A DNA stretch of 64,000 bases from CBDFKS01 sp965248905 (GTDB lineage: Bacteria > Chloroflexota > Dehalococcoidia > Lucifugimonadales > JAGWBF01): the NCBI GenBank assembly GCA_965248905.1, contig CBDFKS010000005.1:1-64000 (forward strand), in the 5' to 3' direction. The notes beneath the pieces are model-generated. The model searched no databases. It was not told the DNA's origin and saw only the letters and a program-made list of their open reading frames with translations. The position numbers and the translations under genes are program-made. Position 1 is the stretch's first letter; every line of letters starts with the position of its first letter. Below are positions 28,089 through 38,248 of the stretch, in pieces.

Positions 28089-28323
28089 CCGTCCCTGGCC
28101 TCCATGTTCATGGACGTGTGTTCGAGGTGGGCTGTTCAATCCGTGGCCCTCTGTGGCTTACAAAGCGTGACACTAAAGCAATCCACGTAGCAGAGGTGAT
28201 CAACAATTCTGCGACGAGTCGCATGAGTCCCACGTTTCGCTCGCACCAAGTTCGGAATAGACCTGAAGTCTGACAGAGACTTACATCAGCTTCATGCCAT
28301 TTTACTAGAGGTCAAGGACGAGC

Positions 28324-28364
28324 CTCAATGTGAAAGTTCTTGATTTCGTCAAGTCTGGTGGGCC
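28324..28364 (+). repeat. Dispersed 40-bp repeat, copy 3 of 3
   Basis: Same core as 8001-8041 and 14587-14626. On the minus strand it lies about 175 bases after the TnpB fragment, where a right-end element would be expected. Confidence 0.7.
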
Positions 28365-28538
28365 TGAGAAGGCTGAATTGCGAACTTTTCGCTGGGAGGT
28401 CCTTATATAAGCAGCAGGTCGGGAGCCCCCGGCTTGGCCCACGAGCCTCCGGCCCGCCAGGGTTGGAGCCTCTTCCATATCTGTCGTGGGCGGCCACGCC
28501 CCACTCCACCAGCGGGCGCGAGGGCGTTACAGCCCCTA

Positions 28539-28781
28539 TTATTGCTGCTGCGCCCCCGCGACGACAAGGCGACACTTGTATTCCATCTTGGTCACGAACC
28601 CAGCCATGCTGGCATCAGCAATCGCCCTGGCCAACCGCCGGTTGCGGACCATGCCGGAAACGTTCAACGTCTCCTCCACCACTTGGCCCGCCGACTTGGC
28701 TATCGCCGTCGTTGCCTTGTGGTCACGGTCGTTCCGGACGTTGACGGTCCGGGCGTGCAGCCTGCGCCGTTTGCTGGACAG
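28539..28781 (-). pseudogene. IS200/IS605-type TnpB (OrfB) fragment
   Basis: Minus-strand reading gives KRRRLHARTVNVRNDRDHKA, then VVEETLNVSGMVRNRRLARA and IADASMAGFVTKMEYKC. NVSGMVRNRRLARAI is the signature around the second RuvC-like motif of TnpB. The N-terminal half and the C-terminal zinc finger are missing, so it is a remnant. It overlaps the end of the exonuclease-RecQ-UvrD frame, which it has altered. Confidence 0.75.
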
Positions 28782-31700
28782 CTCTCCCTGTCAAGGGCGC
28801 CGTAGGCGTTGACACTATCTCCGGGATCACCACTTCCCATCGCTCGCTTTTGAGTCGGCCTTGGTACCCTCCTTCCGACTTCGTCCTGTCCCAGGAAGCG
28901 ATGGCCACTACGGTCGCTGATACCCCTCCTGATTCTGGAGGAGCCTTGAATGCCTGCGCCAACTGGCCCACCGAGATGCCGTCCATGGTCGTCAACTCCC
29001 ACGGGTTCCGGTCGGTTCTAACTCGCAGGGGGGCTCCGGCGGAAAGCCCGGCGATAGCACGGTGGACTGGGTGATCCGGGGGCTTGTAGCCGGCGAAACT
29101 CAGCTGCACGTCCCTCAGGCTGAGCCTCTGGTATGCCTGCCTCATTTCCACAGGAGCCGGCGGGATTCGGTCCGGCTCCTGCCGGACCAGAACTGAAGGG
29201 TGACTGCGAAGCAATCTGAGAAATGGGTTGGAGTTCCCGCACCTGGCCAGGGTAAGGGTCTTCCTGGCGCGGGTCATGGCCACGTAGTAAAGACGTCGGG
29301 GAGCGTCGGTGTCCTCGCCCTTTCCTGCGGTGTACCAGCTGCCGTCCAGAATGGCGACGTGGTCGAACTCCAAGCCCTTGGCATGGTGAGCGCTGGTCAG
29401 CAGCAAACCATGCTGGCGGCGACGGTTGTCCCGGGCCCACTCTGCCAGCCATTCTCGAAAGACGCCCGCCGGCAACTCCTCATTGTTGGTCTCGAGCAGA
29501 TAGTTCTCCAGCGCCTCCACGAGGAGCTCGTTCCAAGGACCTGAGGGCTGCTCCCGAACCCACTGCAGCAGGTGGCCGGCCTTCAGCAGATTCCCTTGGC
29601 TCTGAGACCAATTGAGCAGTGCCTGGGTTTCCCGGAGCTGCCAGGTGGCCGTGAAGTCCTCGCGGGAAACCTGCACGGGTATCTCCTCCATCTGACACAG
29701 GGCGCGCACCGGATCAAGCTGCCCCCAGTTACGGGTGATTACCGCGCAGCCACTCCAGTCCCATTCCGGATCCAGACTGGCCAACCGCTTCAGTTCCTGG
29801 ACCACCAACTGGGCTTGAGTGATGGGGTCGTTTCCTGCGGGTAGGATCTGTACCCTGCCCCGGGTTACGGGATCCAAAGGGCCCCATTCGCCGCCCAAGG
29901 GCTCTCTTGATCGAGACCGGTTCACGGTTATGGGACGATCAGCCTTCATCCTCTGGCCGGCCTGCTCAATCACAGCGTTCGCAGCCGAAATGATGTGCTT
30001 GGTGGAGCGGTAGTTCTCCGTCAGGTAGGAGGCCCTGGCCCGGTAGTCCTCCCGGAAGCGCCTGATGTATTCGGTGGACGAGCCACTGAAGGCATAGATG
30101 TTCTGGTCGTCGTCCCCCACGGCGAATAGGTTCAGCCTCTGGTCCTGGTCCCCCTTGGTCCAGCCGGCCAGCGCCGAGATGAGGCTGTATTCCAGCTCCT
30201 TGATGTCCTGGTACTCGTCCACCAGGATCCAGCGGAATCCCGCCAGCAACCTCTCCCGCTGTTCGTCTGCTTCGTCAGGAGCCACGCGCCCGCCCTCGAG
30301 CAGCTCTATCGCTTCCTTGAGAATATCGTCGAAGATGGACTGGGCCTGTCCCTCCGTCTGTTCTATCGAACGGGCGAATGTCGACCCCGCCAGTCGCATG
30401 GCGAGGGCATGACAGGTCAGCACCGTTACTCCGCTGGCATCGTCCCCTATCAGGTCGTGTAACCGCTGTCTGATCTGCACGGCGGCGTGCCGGTTGTAGG
30501 CCAGGGCAAGAATGGAACGGGGATCCTCCCTCCTGCCGCGGATGAGGTATGCGATACGGTGCACCAGCACCCTGGTCTTGCCCGAGCCCGGTCCGGCCAG
30601 CACCAGAGCGTTGGTGTTCTGCCGGTCATCCGCCACTATGTCCCGCTGGGCCCGGTTGTTCAGGCTCTCCACGATGCTGCGCCACGACTCCGGCGTCGTC
30701 TGCCGGGAGAGTTCCTGCCTCTTATCGGACAACCACCTGTCGATGAAATCCGCCCGGGGCAGTCTGAAGTAGTCCAGCGTCAGACGAACCGCATCTGCGA
30801 TGGACTGGAGCCCCTTTCCCGCGTACTCGGTCATGATGTGGATCTGGAGCGTCTTCTCATCGTAGTAGATCTGCAGCGGTTCGAAGTCGGACCGCTGGAA
30901 GCGATTGCCGCCCGCCTCCAGCCGGATGGTCATGGCCGGCCGGAACACGGACATTCCCCTGTTGAGACGTATCACCTCCTGGTCGTGGAGCCAGAGCAGG
31001 GCCTGCTGCAGGAGGCGGTCCACGTTGATGGACCTGTCCAGGAACTGGCTGAAATTCAGGCTGTCAGTCAGTTGCCCTATCGTGGTCTCAACCAAAAGAT
31101 CTGCGCCTCGGGCATCGTTGGGCAGCTTGGAAAGCAGATGCTGGAGCACGGTTTCAGAGGCTTGGCGCCTGGCCTGAGCACTTCTCAGAATGGTGCTCCA
31201 GTCCTTGAGGAGGGTGACCTGCATGATCTCGTTCTGCCTGGTGCGCACCCTCATGTTCGCGGTGCCCTGCGATTCCTCCAGTCCGTCGGCGGCAACGCTC
31301 CTCAGGCTCCGCTGAACGAGCAAGGGCAGTGCATACCGGTGTCCCCGGTCCTTCAGGTACTGGCTGGTCTGCCGCAGGTGAAGGGGCTGTGTCTCCCCTA
31401 CTGCCTGGTCCGGGGCCTGCTCCTGCATCAGCCTTATCAGGTCTTCTTCTATCGCGGAGGCCCGGGTGAGACGCTCCCTGGACGGGCGTTGCACTCCACG
31501 GTGCACATAGGCCGTCAGGATAGTGTCGTTGGAGACAAGACCGATGCGGGCGAGCTCGGTCATGGCGTTCCGGATGCCCTCACTGGTAAGGCCGGTGATA
31601 CCGCTGAGCTCGTCGGTGGTGATGCCCTCGTCGCTGTTGGCGTTGACCAGGCGCCGTACGATCTGGACCAGCTGCTGTTTGTAGGAGTAGTCCGCATCGT

Positions 31701-33978
31701 CGAGGCTGAAAATGCGTCGCCGGGCCTCTTCCATGCTCTGGATCTGGAGGGAGGCCGGGAAGACGGTCACTTCATTCTCATGCCGGGAGAGGATGGTCGC
31801 CTCCTCCAGCCAGGAGATGGCGGTCTTCACCCTCGTATCATCGGTGGCCGTGTCCCTGATGAACTCGTGCTCCTCGTCCTGGAGCAGGATCTCCCCGGCG
31901 GTGGCGATGACCTCCCCGTTCATGCTCTTCTTGCTGTCCAGGTTTCTCAAAGACCTGAGGACAGCATTTATCTCAGGCTGAGTCAGGCGGGACCGGGCGG
32001 TCATGCCGTACTGCCTCTCGATGTCCTCGTTGGTGTAGAGCAGCACGCAGTGGGCGGCGTCGTTGTCCCTGCCGGCCCGGCCGGCCTCCTGGAGGTAGTT
32101 CTCCAGGGATCCCGGAATATCGGCGTGGATCACCAGGCGGACATCGGGCTTGTCTATCCCCATCCCGAAGGCATTGGTGGCGGCGATCGCCTTCAGCCTG
32201 CCCTCTATGAAGTCGTCCTGCACCTGCTTCTTACGCTCCGGGGTCAGACCGGCATGGAAGTGGTCTGCCTGAGTCCCCTTGTCGTTCAGGAACTCGGCAA
32301 CCTTCTCGGCGTTCCTCCTGGTCGCGCAGTAGACGATGGCCCCTCCCTCGAGGTCGGCAGGCAGGTAGCTTTCGAGAATGTCGTGCAGGTGAGCCAGCTT
32401 CTGGGTCTCATTGGTCTGAATGACCGCAAAGTGCAGGTTGGCCCGCTCCGTACCCCCGTCCACGACATCTAGGTCGACCTCCAGAGTTTCCCGGAAGTAG
32501 TCGACGATCTCCTGCTTGACGTCGGGCTTAGCGGTGGCGGTGAGACACAGGATGGGCGCTGGGTAGTCACCGTCACGGTGCCGATGGATGAAGCGGCCGA
32601 TGTACCGGTAGTCCGGACGGAAGTCGTGTCCCCACTTGGAAAGGCAGTGGGCCTCGTCCAGCACCCACGCTCCAATCAACCTCTGCTCCAGGGCGCTCCT
32701 GAGGGACCGGCTTCTCAGTTGCTCCGGCGAGATGATCAGGATGGACGCCTCCCCCAGACGAATCCTGTCCATGGCGTTGCGCCTCTCCGGCATGGACAGC
32801 AGGCCGTTCACGGTGACACAGGTGTTGATTCCCCGTTTTTCCAGGTTGGCCACCTGGTCGGCCATCAGCGCCACCAGGGGCGAGATGACCACGGTGAGGC
32901 TGCCAGTCTTGTCGTACCGTGAGAGGGCCGGGACCTGGTAGCAGATGGACTTACCTGCGCCGGTGGGCAGTATCGCCAGCAGGTTATCTCCCAGCATGGC
33001 CTTCTGGACAATCTTTTTCTGCAGGGGCGTTCCGTCGCTGTCGGAGGGCTCTGGCCGGAACTCCTGGAAGCCAAACCATCTGGTCAGCTCCTGGATGGGA
33101 TCGTGGCGCTCACGGCACCACTGGCAGTCAGAACCCTGGCAAGGGCTATCGCGTAGCTGCTTGACCATCCTCCCCGCTTCGGGGAACTGAAACAGGACCC
33201 ACGGGGGCATCACCGAGTTCGTGCCGGCGACCGACAGCCACGCCAGGACGTAGGCCAGAGGCCATCCCTGTTCCTGAGCACTGTCAACGACTGACACGGT
33301 CTGGGTCTGGCAGCCCTCGCCCTCCAGTCTTCGCCTGATGGCTCCCCTGGCCTCTTCCAGAGTGGGCTTGGCGGCCCCCCTTATGGTTGAGAAGACCAGG
33401 TCGAAACCGTTGCCGTTCTCCGCGGTGGTCGTCAGCCAGTGCCAGGCGGTCAGCAGTTCCTGCGGGGCCTCCGCCAGCCTTCCAAGCTGGTTGACGAAAG
33501 CTTCGACGGCCAGCTTGCTGTCCAGAAGAGGGTCGTTGCGTTGCCTGCGCACCAGACCACCATCCTTGTAGTGCTTCACCAGGTGGTGGTAGGGGTGGCG
33601 GGGGAAGGCCAGGGGGTTGAGGCGCAGGGTATCCACAACCGGCAGTTTCAGGATACCTAGGTCAGGGTTGATGGCCTTGAGATGGGGGATGTCGAAGGCG
33701 ATGACGTTGTGACCCAGGAGGAACTGGCTACCCTCTGCGATTCGCTCCAGGCGCTGGAGGCTGCCGCCGCTGGGGTGCTCGGACATGGACAGGGATTCCC
33801 CGGTGTCGGGCCGGTAGGCGGCCGCAGCCATCAGCCTGCTGTCCTCAACGGAGATCTCCAGGTCCAGGGAGAGGCAGCGTCGCAGGGCTGGATATGGTAA
33901 GGCATATCCAGAGGTCGCATTCGGTTGTGGCGCCAACTCTGACAAGGCTGTGGGCACCTCTGGTTTCAGTGGACTCAA
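28723..33978 (-). CDS. DEDD exonuclease-RecQ helicase-UvrD helicase fusion (1751 residues)
   Basis: Residues 33-165 look like a DnaQ-type exonuclease (CLSLDLEISVEDSRLMAAAA, LLGHNVIAFDIPHL, LLDSKLAVEAF). A cysteine cluster CQGSDCQWCRERH lies at 280-292. RecQ motor: PTGAGKS 338-344, DEAHCLSKWGHDFRPDYRYI about 445, ATNAFGMGIDKPDVR and YLQEAGRAGRD; winged-helix-like parts follow. UvrD/Rep motor: LAGPGSGKTRVLVHRIAYL about 1129, VDEYQDI about 1256, GDDDQNIYAFSGS and YYVAMTRARKTL. One chain thus holds a nuclease and two 3'-5' helicases, suiting repair or defence against foreign DNA. The start is TTG at 33978. The last 20-30 residues are read from the TnpB relic. Confidence 0.85.
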   Translation of the reverse strand: MSPLKPEVPTALSELAPQPNATSGYALPYPALRRCLSLDLEISVEDSRLMAAAAYRPDTGESLSMSEHPSGGSLQRLERIAEGSQFLLGHNVIAFDIPHLKAINPDLGILKLPVVDTLRLNPLAFPRHPYHHLVKHYKDGGLVRRQRNDPLLDSKLAVEAFVNQLGRLAEAPQELLTAWHWLTTTAENGNGFDLVFSTIRGAAKPTLEEARGAIRRRLEGEGCQTQTVSVVDSAQEQGWPLAYVLAWLSVAGTNSVMPPWVLFQFPEAGRMVKQLRDSPCQGSDCQWCRERHDPIQELTRWFGFQEFRPEPSDSDGTPLQKKIVQKAMLGDNLLAILPTGAGKSICYQVPALSRYDKTGSLTVVISPLVALMADQVANLEKRGINTCVTVNGLLSMPERRNAMDRIRLGEASILIISPEQLRSRSLRSALEQRLIGAWVLDEAHCLSKWGHDFRPDYRYIGRFIHRHRDGDYPAPILCLTATAKPDVKQEIVDYFRETLEVDLDVVDGGTERANLHFAVIQTNETQKLAHLHDILESYLPADLEGGAIVYCATRRNAEKVAEFLNDKGTQADHFHAGLTPERKKQVQDDFIEGRLKAIAATNAFGMGIDKPDVRLVIHADIPGSLENYLQEAGRAGRDNDAAHCVLLYTNEDIERQYGMTARSRLTQPEINAVLRSLRNLDSKKSMNGEVIATAGEILLQDEEHEFIRDTATDDTRVKTAISWLEEATILSRHENEVTVFPASLQIQSMEEARRRIFSLDDADYSYKQQLVQIVRRLVNANSDEGITTDELSGITGLTSEGIRNAMTELARIGLVSNDTILTAYVHRGVQRPSRERLTRASAIEEDLIRLMQEQAPDQAVGETQPLHLRQTSQYLKDRGHRYALPLLVQRSLRSVAADGLEESQGTANMRVRTRQNEIMQVTLLKDWSTILRSAQARRQASETVLQHLLSKLPNDARGADLLVETTIGQLTDSLNFSQFLDRSINVDRLLQQALLWLHDQEVIRLNRGMSVFRPAMTIRLEAGGNRFQRSDFEPLQIYYDEKTLQIHIMTEYAGKGLQSIADAVRLTLDYFRLPRADFIDRWLSDKRQELSRQTTPESWRSIVESLNNRAQRDIVADDRQNTNALVLAGPGSGKTRVLVHRIAYLIRGRREDPRSILALAYNRHAAVQIRQRLHDLIGDDASGVTVLTCHALAMRLAGSTFARSIEQTEGQAQSIFDDILKEAIELLEGGRVAPDEADEQRERLLAGFRWILVDEYQDIKELEYSLISALAGWTKGDQDQRLNLFAVGDDDQNIYAFSGSSTEYIRRFREDYRARASYLTENYRSTKHIISAANAVIEQAGQRMKADRPITVNRSRSREPLGGEWGPLDPVTRGRVQILPAGNDPITQAQLVVQELKRLASLDPEWDWSGCAVITRNWGQLDPVRALCQMEEIPVQVSREDFTATWQLRETQALLNWSQSQGNLLKAGHLLQWVREQPSGPWNELLVEALENYLLETNNEELPAGVFREWLAEWARDNRRRQHGLLLTSAHHAKGLEFDHVAILDGSWYTAGKGEDTDAPRRLYYVAMTRARKTLTLARCGNSNPFLRLLRSHPSVLVRQEPDRIPPAPVEMRQAYQRLSLRDVQLSFAGYKPPDHPVHRAIAGLSAGAPLRVRTDRNPWELTTMDGISVGQLAQAFKAPPESGGVSATVVAIASWDRTKSEGGYQGRLKSERWEVVIPEIVSTPTAPLTGRAVQQTAQAARPDRQRPERP

Positions 33979-34713
33979 CTGGAACTTACGGGGCTATACA
34001 AACTCGGGCTTGGCCCGGTGCGTCTCGAGACACCTCTGCGAGACCAGCCTTGCGAATATGCCATCCGGATTATGCCCGTATCTTATCGCCTTGGTAGACC
34101 CGCATTCCCGTTACATTCCATTTCTGGACGCGACACGGGAGTAATCCGCTGTTCTTGTTTGTACTTCTGTACCTCTGTACATCTGTATATCTGTACGTAT
34201 ATATGCCTGGACTTCAATCACGACCGTCCGGAGAAGTAGTCCTCGACAGCCTGGACCACCAAGGACGTTATCGAACACTTCCGCTCCGCAGCCAGCAGCC
34301 GGAGGCGAAGGTGTAGTTCTGCGATGACCGGCACCACTTTCCTTGTACAATAAGACAACAGTGCCTCAGTTCAGCACTACAACCGTACCATAGACCAACG
34401 GGCCATAGCCATGCTGCGGACGCCGAGTCTCTGTGACAATCGTCCACCACCAGGTGCCCAGCGCCGGTGACTACGCCTTTGTCCATGGAACTGCTGAGGC
34501 CCCACAGGTACATTGAACCCATGGACCCGAGTGGCGCACCTTGTGCGCCCGCTGTGCAGAGGATGTGACTGAGGCGGCGGATTGGAACTGTACATTCGTG
34601 CAGTTGTACAGAGCTACATCGGCCATTACCGCCGATGTAAGAATGAGCGAAATCGCCGCAGTTGAGTTAACCCACTGCTGAGGAAGCATCATCGGTGCAC
34701 ACCTTGTTAAGCT
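33979..34713. other. Intergenic stretch with a short-unit repeat
   Basis: No gene recognised. The AT-rich 8-base repeat at 34160-34199 is the only structure; 34250-34700 shows short open frames without signals. Confidence 0.45.
34160..34199 (+). repeat. Degenerate 8-base tandem repeat (TGTACNTC)n
   Basis: Five consecutive units: TGTACTTC, TGTACCTC, TGTACATC, TGTATATC, TGTACGTA. The block is much AT-richer than its surroundings. Confidence 0.65.
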
Positions 34714-35391
34714 CGAATCCACCGAAGGAGGGCGTCGGGTCAGTGTCCTGAGGCGGCAAGAGGGTGCTCCTGTGAATCTGGGATAATGGTTTTGAAACAG
34801 CAAAGCCGACCCAGAACAAGGAGCACCCAATAGATGCTACCACGCAACCATCCCGATCGCATCCAAATCGCGTTTGACGACCACCGCCTGGTGGCCAATG
34901 CTGGGCTGCTGCTCCCGGTGACCCTAGCCCAGCACCTGGGCCTGCGTGAAGTCGTCGACAACCACGTCGACCTGGGAGACGCGCCGGGGCGGGCGAACCC
35001 GGGAGACAAGCTGCTGACCCTGGTGGCCTCGGCGCTGGCTGGGGGCGACTTCATTGACGACGCCGACGTGTTGCGTACCAGCGGGACAGCTGGCGCCATC
35101 GGCTGCGTAGTCAAGGCGCCATCCACCCTGGGAACTTTCCTGCGCAGCTTCCGGTGGGGCCACGTCCGACAGTTGGATCGGGTGAGCCGGGAGTTGCTGT
35201 CCCGGGCCTGGGCCGCTGGTGCGGGACCCGGCGAAGGGCCGTTGACCATCGACCTAGACTCCACCATGTGCGAGACCTACGGACTGGCCAAGGAGGGGGC
35301 GCGTCACCATGTTACACTGGCCAGCGAGGCTATCACCCGCTGCTGGCCATCGCCGCCGGCACCGGCGACGTGCTGATGTCTCGGCTGCGCC
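34714..35391 (+). mobile_element. Truncated IS1380-family element (third copy)
   Basis: Its left inverted repeat CGAATCCACCGAAGGA is at 34714-34729. The leader hairpin (GGGTGCTCCT at 34762, AGGAGCACCC at 34819) and the transposase 5' part follow. It stops at about 35391 where helicase sequence begins. Confidence 0.75.
34834..35391 (+). pseudogene. IS1380-family transposase, 5' fragment
   Basis: ATG 34834 gives MLPRNHPDRIQIAFDDHRLV and TIDLDSTMCETYGLAKEGAR, a close homologue (not identical) of the intact copy at 6038-7363. After GARHH a small deletion near 35310 shifts the frame, and the sequence ends at the equivalent of VLMSRLR. The second and third catalytic residues are missing. Confidence 0.8.
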
Positions 35392-36672
35392 TCGTAGCTC
35401 AGGAGTGAGGCGATGGCGGATGGTGCAGCCACCCAACTGGAGAAGATCAGATGCTTGGTGATCGCAGCTGAGTCCACCGACTCATAAGGGCCGCCGAGCG
35501 AGTGGTAGGGTAGGGACGGGGCATCCATAGCAATCGCCACCAACCCTGATTGAGGGTCTCTGCAGCGAGGGCGCGCATGCGAGCGTTTGCCCAATCCAGA
35601 GGCTGGAACTGCTCCACGTCGGACTTCGCAATTCGCTGGGCGCCACGGAACAGCGGTGTCAACTTAGCCCTGCGATCCGGGACCTTCATGCCGGCGCGCA
35701 AGTGCTCCCCAACTCGATATCCGTTCAGGAAGTTGAAAAAGTAGGGGGCAGACTTCCAGTACTCGACGGTAAGCGGTGCCCCGACCGCGTCCGCGACCTG
35801 TCGCAGGGAGACTAAGCCTGCGAAGTCCTCAGCCTGAACATGAAACGGACCCGGGATGGTATCGACGGTGTTGGTGCGCCGGGTGCCTGTGGGCCGCTCG
35901 GTTCTAGCGATCCACTTCCGCAACTGGGCCTGAACGCGATCGCGAATCTCGATCGTCGGCTCGCCCGAGAGCGCCGCCTGCCACAGTTCATCGAGATCAG
36001 CTCGCACGGAATCCACGGGCATTTCGGAACCGGCGAGGAACTGCAACGTTTTCAGAAAGTCCGCGTAGTGCCCGACGTCGGACGCGGCCTCCTCCGCGTA
36101 GGTGAACGGCTTGTACGGAGTGGCCGAGAGCAACAGCACATGCGCGTCAGGTTGCTTGAAGAGATCGTTAGCCAGTTCCGCAGCCTCACCGCCGGTCCCC
36201 ACGTCGAGCAGATCGCGGAAGCGCTGGAACTCATCGAGGATCACGAGGTCCGGCTGGAGTGCTCTTAAGGCTGTCTGCGAGAGCATTCTGCGCAGACTCC
36301 CGAGGATCGAGCGCGCCCTTTCGCGCTGGCCATCTCTCAGAGCCATGCGTCCCGCGACCTCATCGATCAGGGAGCTGAGTGGCGCGCGCGTGCTACTCTG
36401 GTCGAACTCCTCGAGGAATTCTCGGCGGATGTTGGTCTCGAAGCGCTGTGTGTCGACGTGGGCGATGTACCACTCGAGGAATCTTTGCCGGCTGACAACA
36501 GCTCCCTGGAAGATTCGCTGTGCGGCCGTCGCCCTCGCCCCCCAAAGGCCCGTATGATCGGAGAGGAGCGCGTAGAGGACGGCACGCTCCCTCGCCGTCC
36601 CCATCTGCAATCCGAACTGAAATGACGTTGCCGGCGTGAATGCGACGAAGGTAGCCGGTTTGCCATCGCCGT
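35392..36672 (-). pseudogene. SNF2-like helicase, internal fragment with frameshift
   Basis: The frame reads PDLVILDEFQRFRDLLD (Walker B, DE-F-Q) and LLLSATPYK (motif III), with a long insert typical of SNF2-like proteins of defence or phage origin. Walker A is missing: the N-terminus stops at about 36672 against serine recombinase sequence. Near 35510 the frame shifts (WRLLWMP then SLPYHSLGGPYESVDSAAI, one C short). The gene then ends at about 35392 against the IS1380 fragment. It is flanked by foreign DNA on both sides. Confidence 0.7.
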
Positions 36673-37222
36673 CCACTGTACTACGTCTGCCAGTCGATCA
36701 TGAAGCGCGGCAAGGACGCCTGCGACACCCCAGACTCAACGCCCGCCACTTCGAGGAGATGGTCGTCGGCAAGATTCGCTCCAACGTCCTCACCGATGGC
36801 AACATCCGCGCCCTGGTGAAGGTCGTCGACGAGCAGATGGACGGAGTGGCCCGCGAGCAGCGCAAGCGGCTGGAGACCATTGAGGACGAGCTTGAGGACG
36901 TGAAGCGGAAGCTGGGCCGCATCTGGCACTTCGTGGAGACGACCGACATCGACATGGCCGACGCCTCGGACCGCATCAAGGAGCACCGTGAGCGGCAGGA
37001 GCGCCTGGAGGACGCGGCGGCTGACGCCAGGGCCATCCTCTCCCAGCGCAGGGCCTCCTGGACGACGTGAACACCATCGCGGCCTACGCCCAAGACATGA
37101 GCGAGTTTCTGAACGAGAGCGAGTTGACCGAGCGCAGGGCCTTCATCGAGACCTTCGTCAAGGAGATCGTCGTGATGCCGGGCGACGCCCTCCTGTGCTA
37201 CACCATACCCATTTCTCAATCG
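36673..37222 (+). pseudogene. Serine recombinase, C-terminal fragment with two frameshifts
   Basis: Readable in three frames: YYVCQSIMKRGKDACDT (zinc ribbon), then LNARHFEEMVVGKIRSNVLT and a coiled coil (RLETIEDELEDVKRKLGRIW), then VNTIAAYAQDMSEFLNESEL and FIETFVKEIVVMPGDALL. Shifts fall near 36727 (one C short) and near 37055. The catalytic and DNA-binding domains are absent; the 5' boundary coincides with the helicase fragment end. Confidence 0.75.
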
Positions 37223-37353
37223 ACACGAAAGGCTCAGGTACTCGTGGGCGGTGGATCTGAAGAGTTCCGGGTAGGCGATGCGGCTGACGCTTGCAGACAG
37301 TTGTACGCGAGAGCGGCTTCCTGTCGTCATTTACTCAAGCTAGGCAAGTTCCG

Positions 37354-37827
37354 TCAGCTGAACCCCTCTAACTGGTAACGTCCCGGTTCCCCATCGATCT
37401 CCCCATAGGTGGCGAGGTCAAACATTGGGGGCTCGTGGTCGATAGGCGTCCTCACGGACGGTACGGGCACGTCTCCAAACGCCTCGTCCGCGCACCCATG
37501 CTCCTTCAGCCACGACTCGGAGACCCACGAGGGCATTGAGTACTCGCCGCCCCGTCCCTCATAGACCATGTGGTACCCACGGCATCTCTTACATCTGTGC
37601 ACGAAGCCCTGGCACTTCGAACAGACCCTAATCTCGTCACGGCTGCCGCAGGAGAAGCTGACGGCCTCGGGCTCTCCCCACGAGTGCCTGCAAGGCTCCG
37701 GTCCTTCACTCGTTTCGAGAGGTGGAGGCGGCCAGCTGGCCGCCCATACCCGCCTTGCCTTGCGCTCCCTGGCCTCACGCGCCTCCCGTCGTTTGCGTAT
37801 CCCCCGCCGTAGTCTGGCGCGAGTCAC
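37354..37827 (-). CDS. Zinc-ribbon-like hypothetical protein
   Basis: A GTG start at 37827 fits the beginning of conserved-looking sequence (VTRARLRRGIRKRREAREAR). The 157-residue product has a Cys cluster, CRHSW then CGSRDEIRVCSKCQGFVHRC KRCRGYH, which would bind one or two zinc ions. It starts 5 bases after the HTH gene stop, so the two form an operon. Function unknown; nucleic-acid binding is plausible. Confidence 0.55.
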   Translation of the reverse strand: MTRARLRRGIRKRREAREARERKARRVWAASWPPPPLETSEGPEPCRHSWGEPEAVSFSCGSRDEIRVCSKCQGFVHRCKRCRGYHMVYEGRGGEYSMPSWVSESWLKEHGCADEAFGDVPVPSVRTPIDHEPPMFDLATYGEIDGEPGRYQLEGFS

Positions 37828-37832
37828 ACCGT

Positions 37833-38108
37833 CTACTCCCCACCCTCGTCGAGCCTGGTGTTCTCCGGAAGCATCACTTCCATGCCGCCGGGGACCGACA
37901 ACGCCAAATGCATGATGCGCCACACCTCTCCGCCAGTCGGGATCGTCCCCGTACGCCATTCCGTCACGCGGTCGTTCTCGACGCCGAGGCGGTCGGCGAA
38001 CTCCTCCCACGACAGCCCCAAGAGCTCTGTGAGCCTCTCCAGCCGCTCCCCAAAGTCCTCCGGGAAGAGCTACGGGTAAGAGCCCTCCGTCCGTCTACGT
38101 GAGTCCAT
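37833..38108 (-). pseudogene. XRE-like HTH protein with an in-frame amber codon
   Basis: ATG 38108 follows GGAAGTAGGACG. After MDSRRRTEGSYP the frame hits TAG (38070-38072), then continues LFPEDFGERLERLTELLGLS, WEEFADRLGVENDRVTEWRT and ends at 37833. FGERLERL...LSWEEFADRLGV is a normal XRE helix-turn-helix with its usual leader, so the coding unit spans the amber codon. Translation could restart at TTG 38021. It is the first gene of a two-gene unit with the zinc-ribbon protein. Confidence 0.55.
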
Positions 38109-38248
38109 CGTCCTACTTCCGCCTTCCCTAGACCACTATGAGGCCCTGATTCAGAAGCTTGTCAAGACCCGATACTCGTGGGCGGTCGATTCGGATACAA
38201 CAGCGAAAGGTCGGGCGGGTCGACAAGTGGTTGCGCCACGGCAGCCCT

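Noticed and set aside
30487..32472. Long plus-strand open frame of 661 codons
   Set aside because: It is antisense to the RecQ part of the giant helicase; GC-rich coding DNA leaves such frames open. No motif or start signal.
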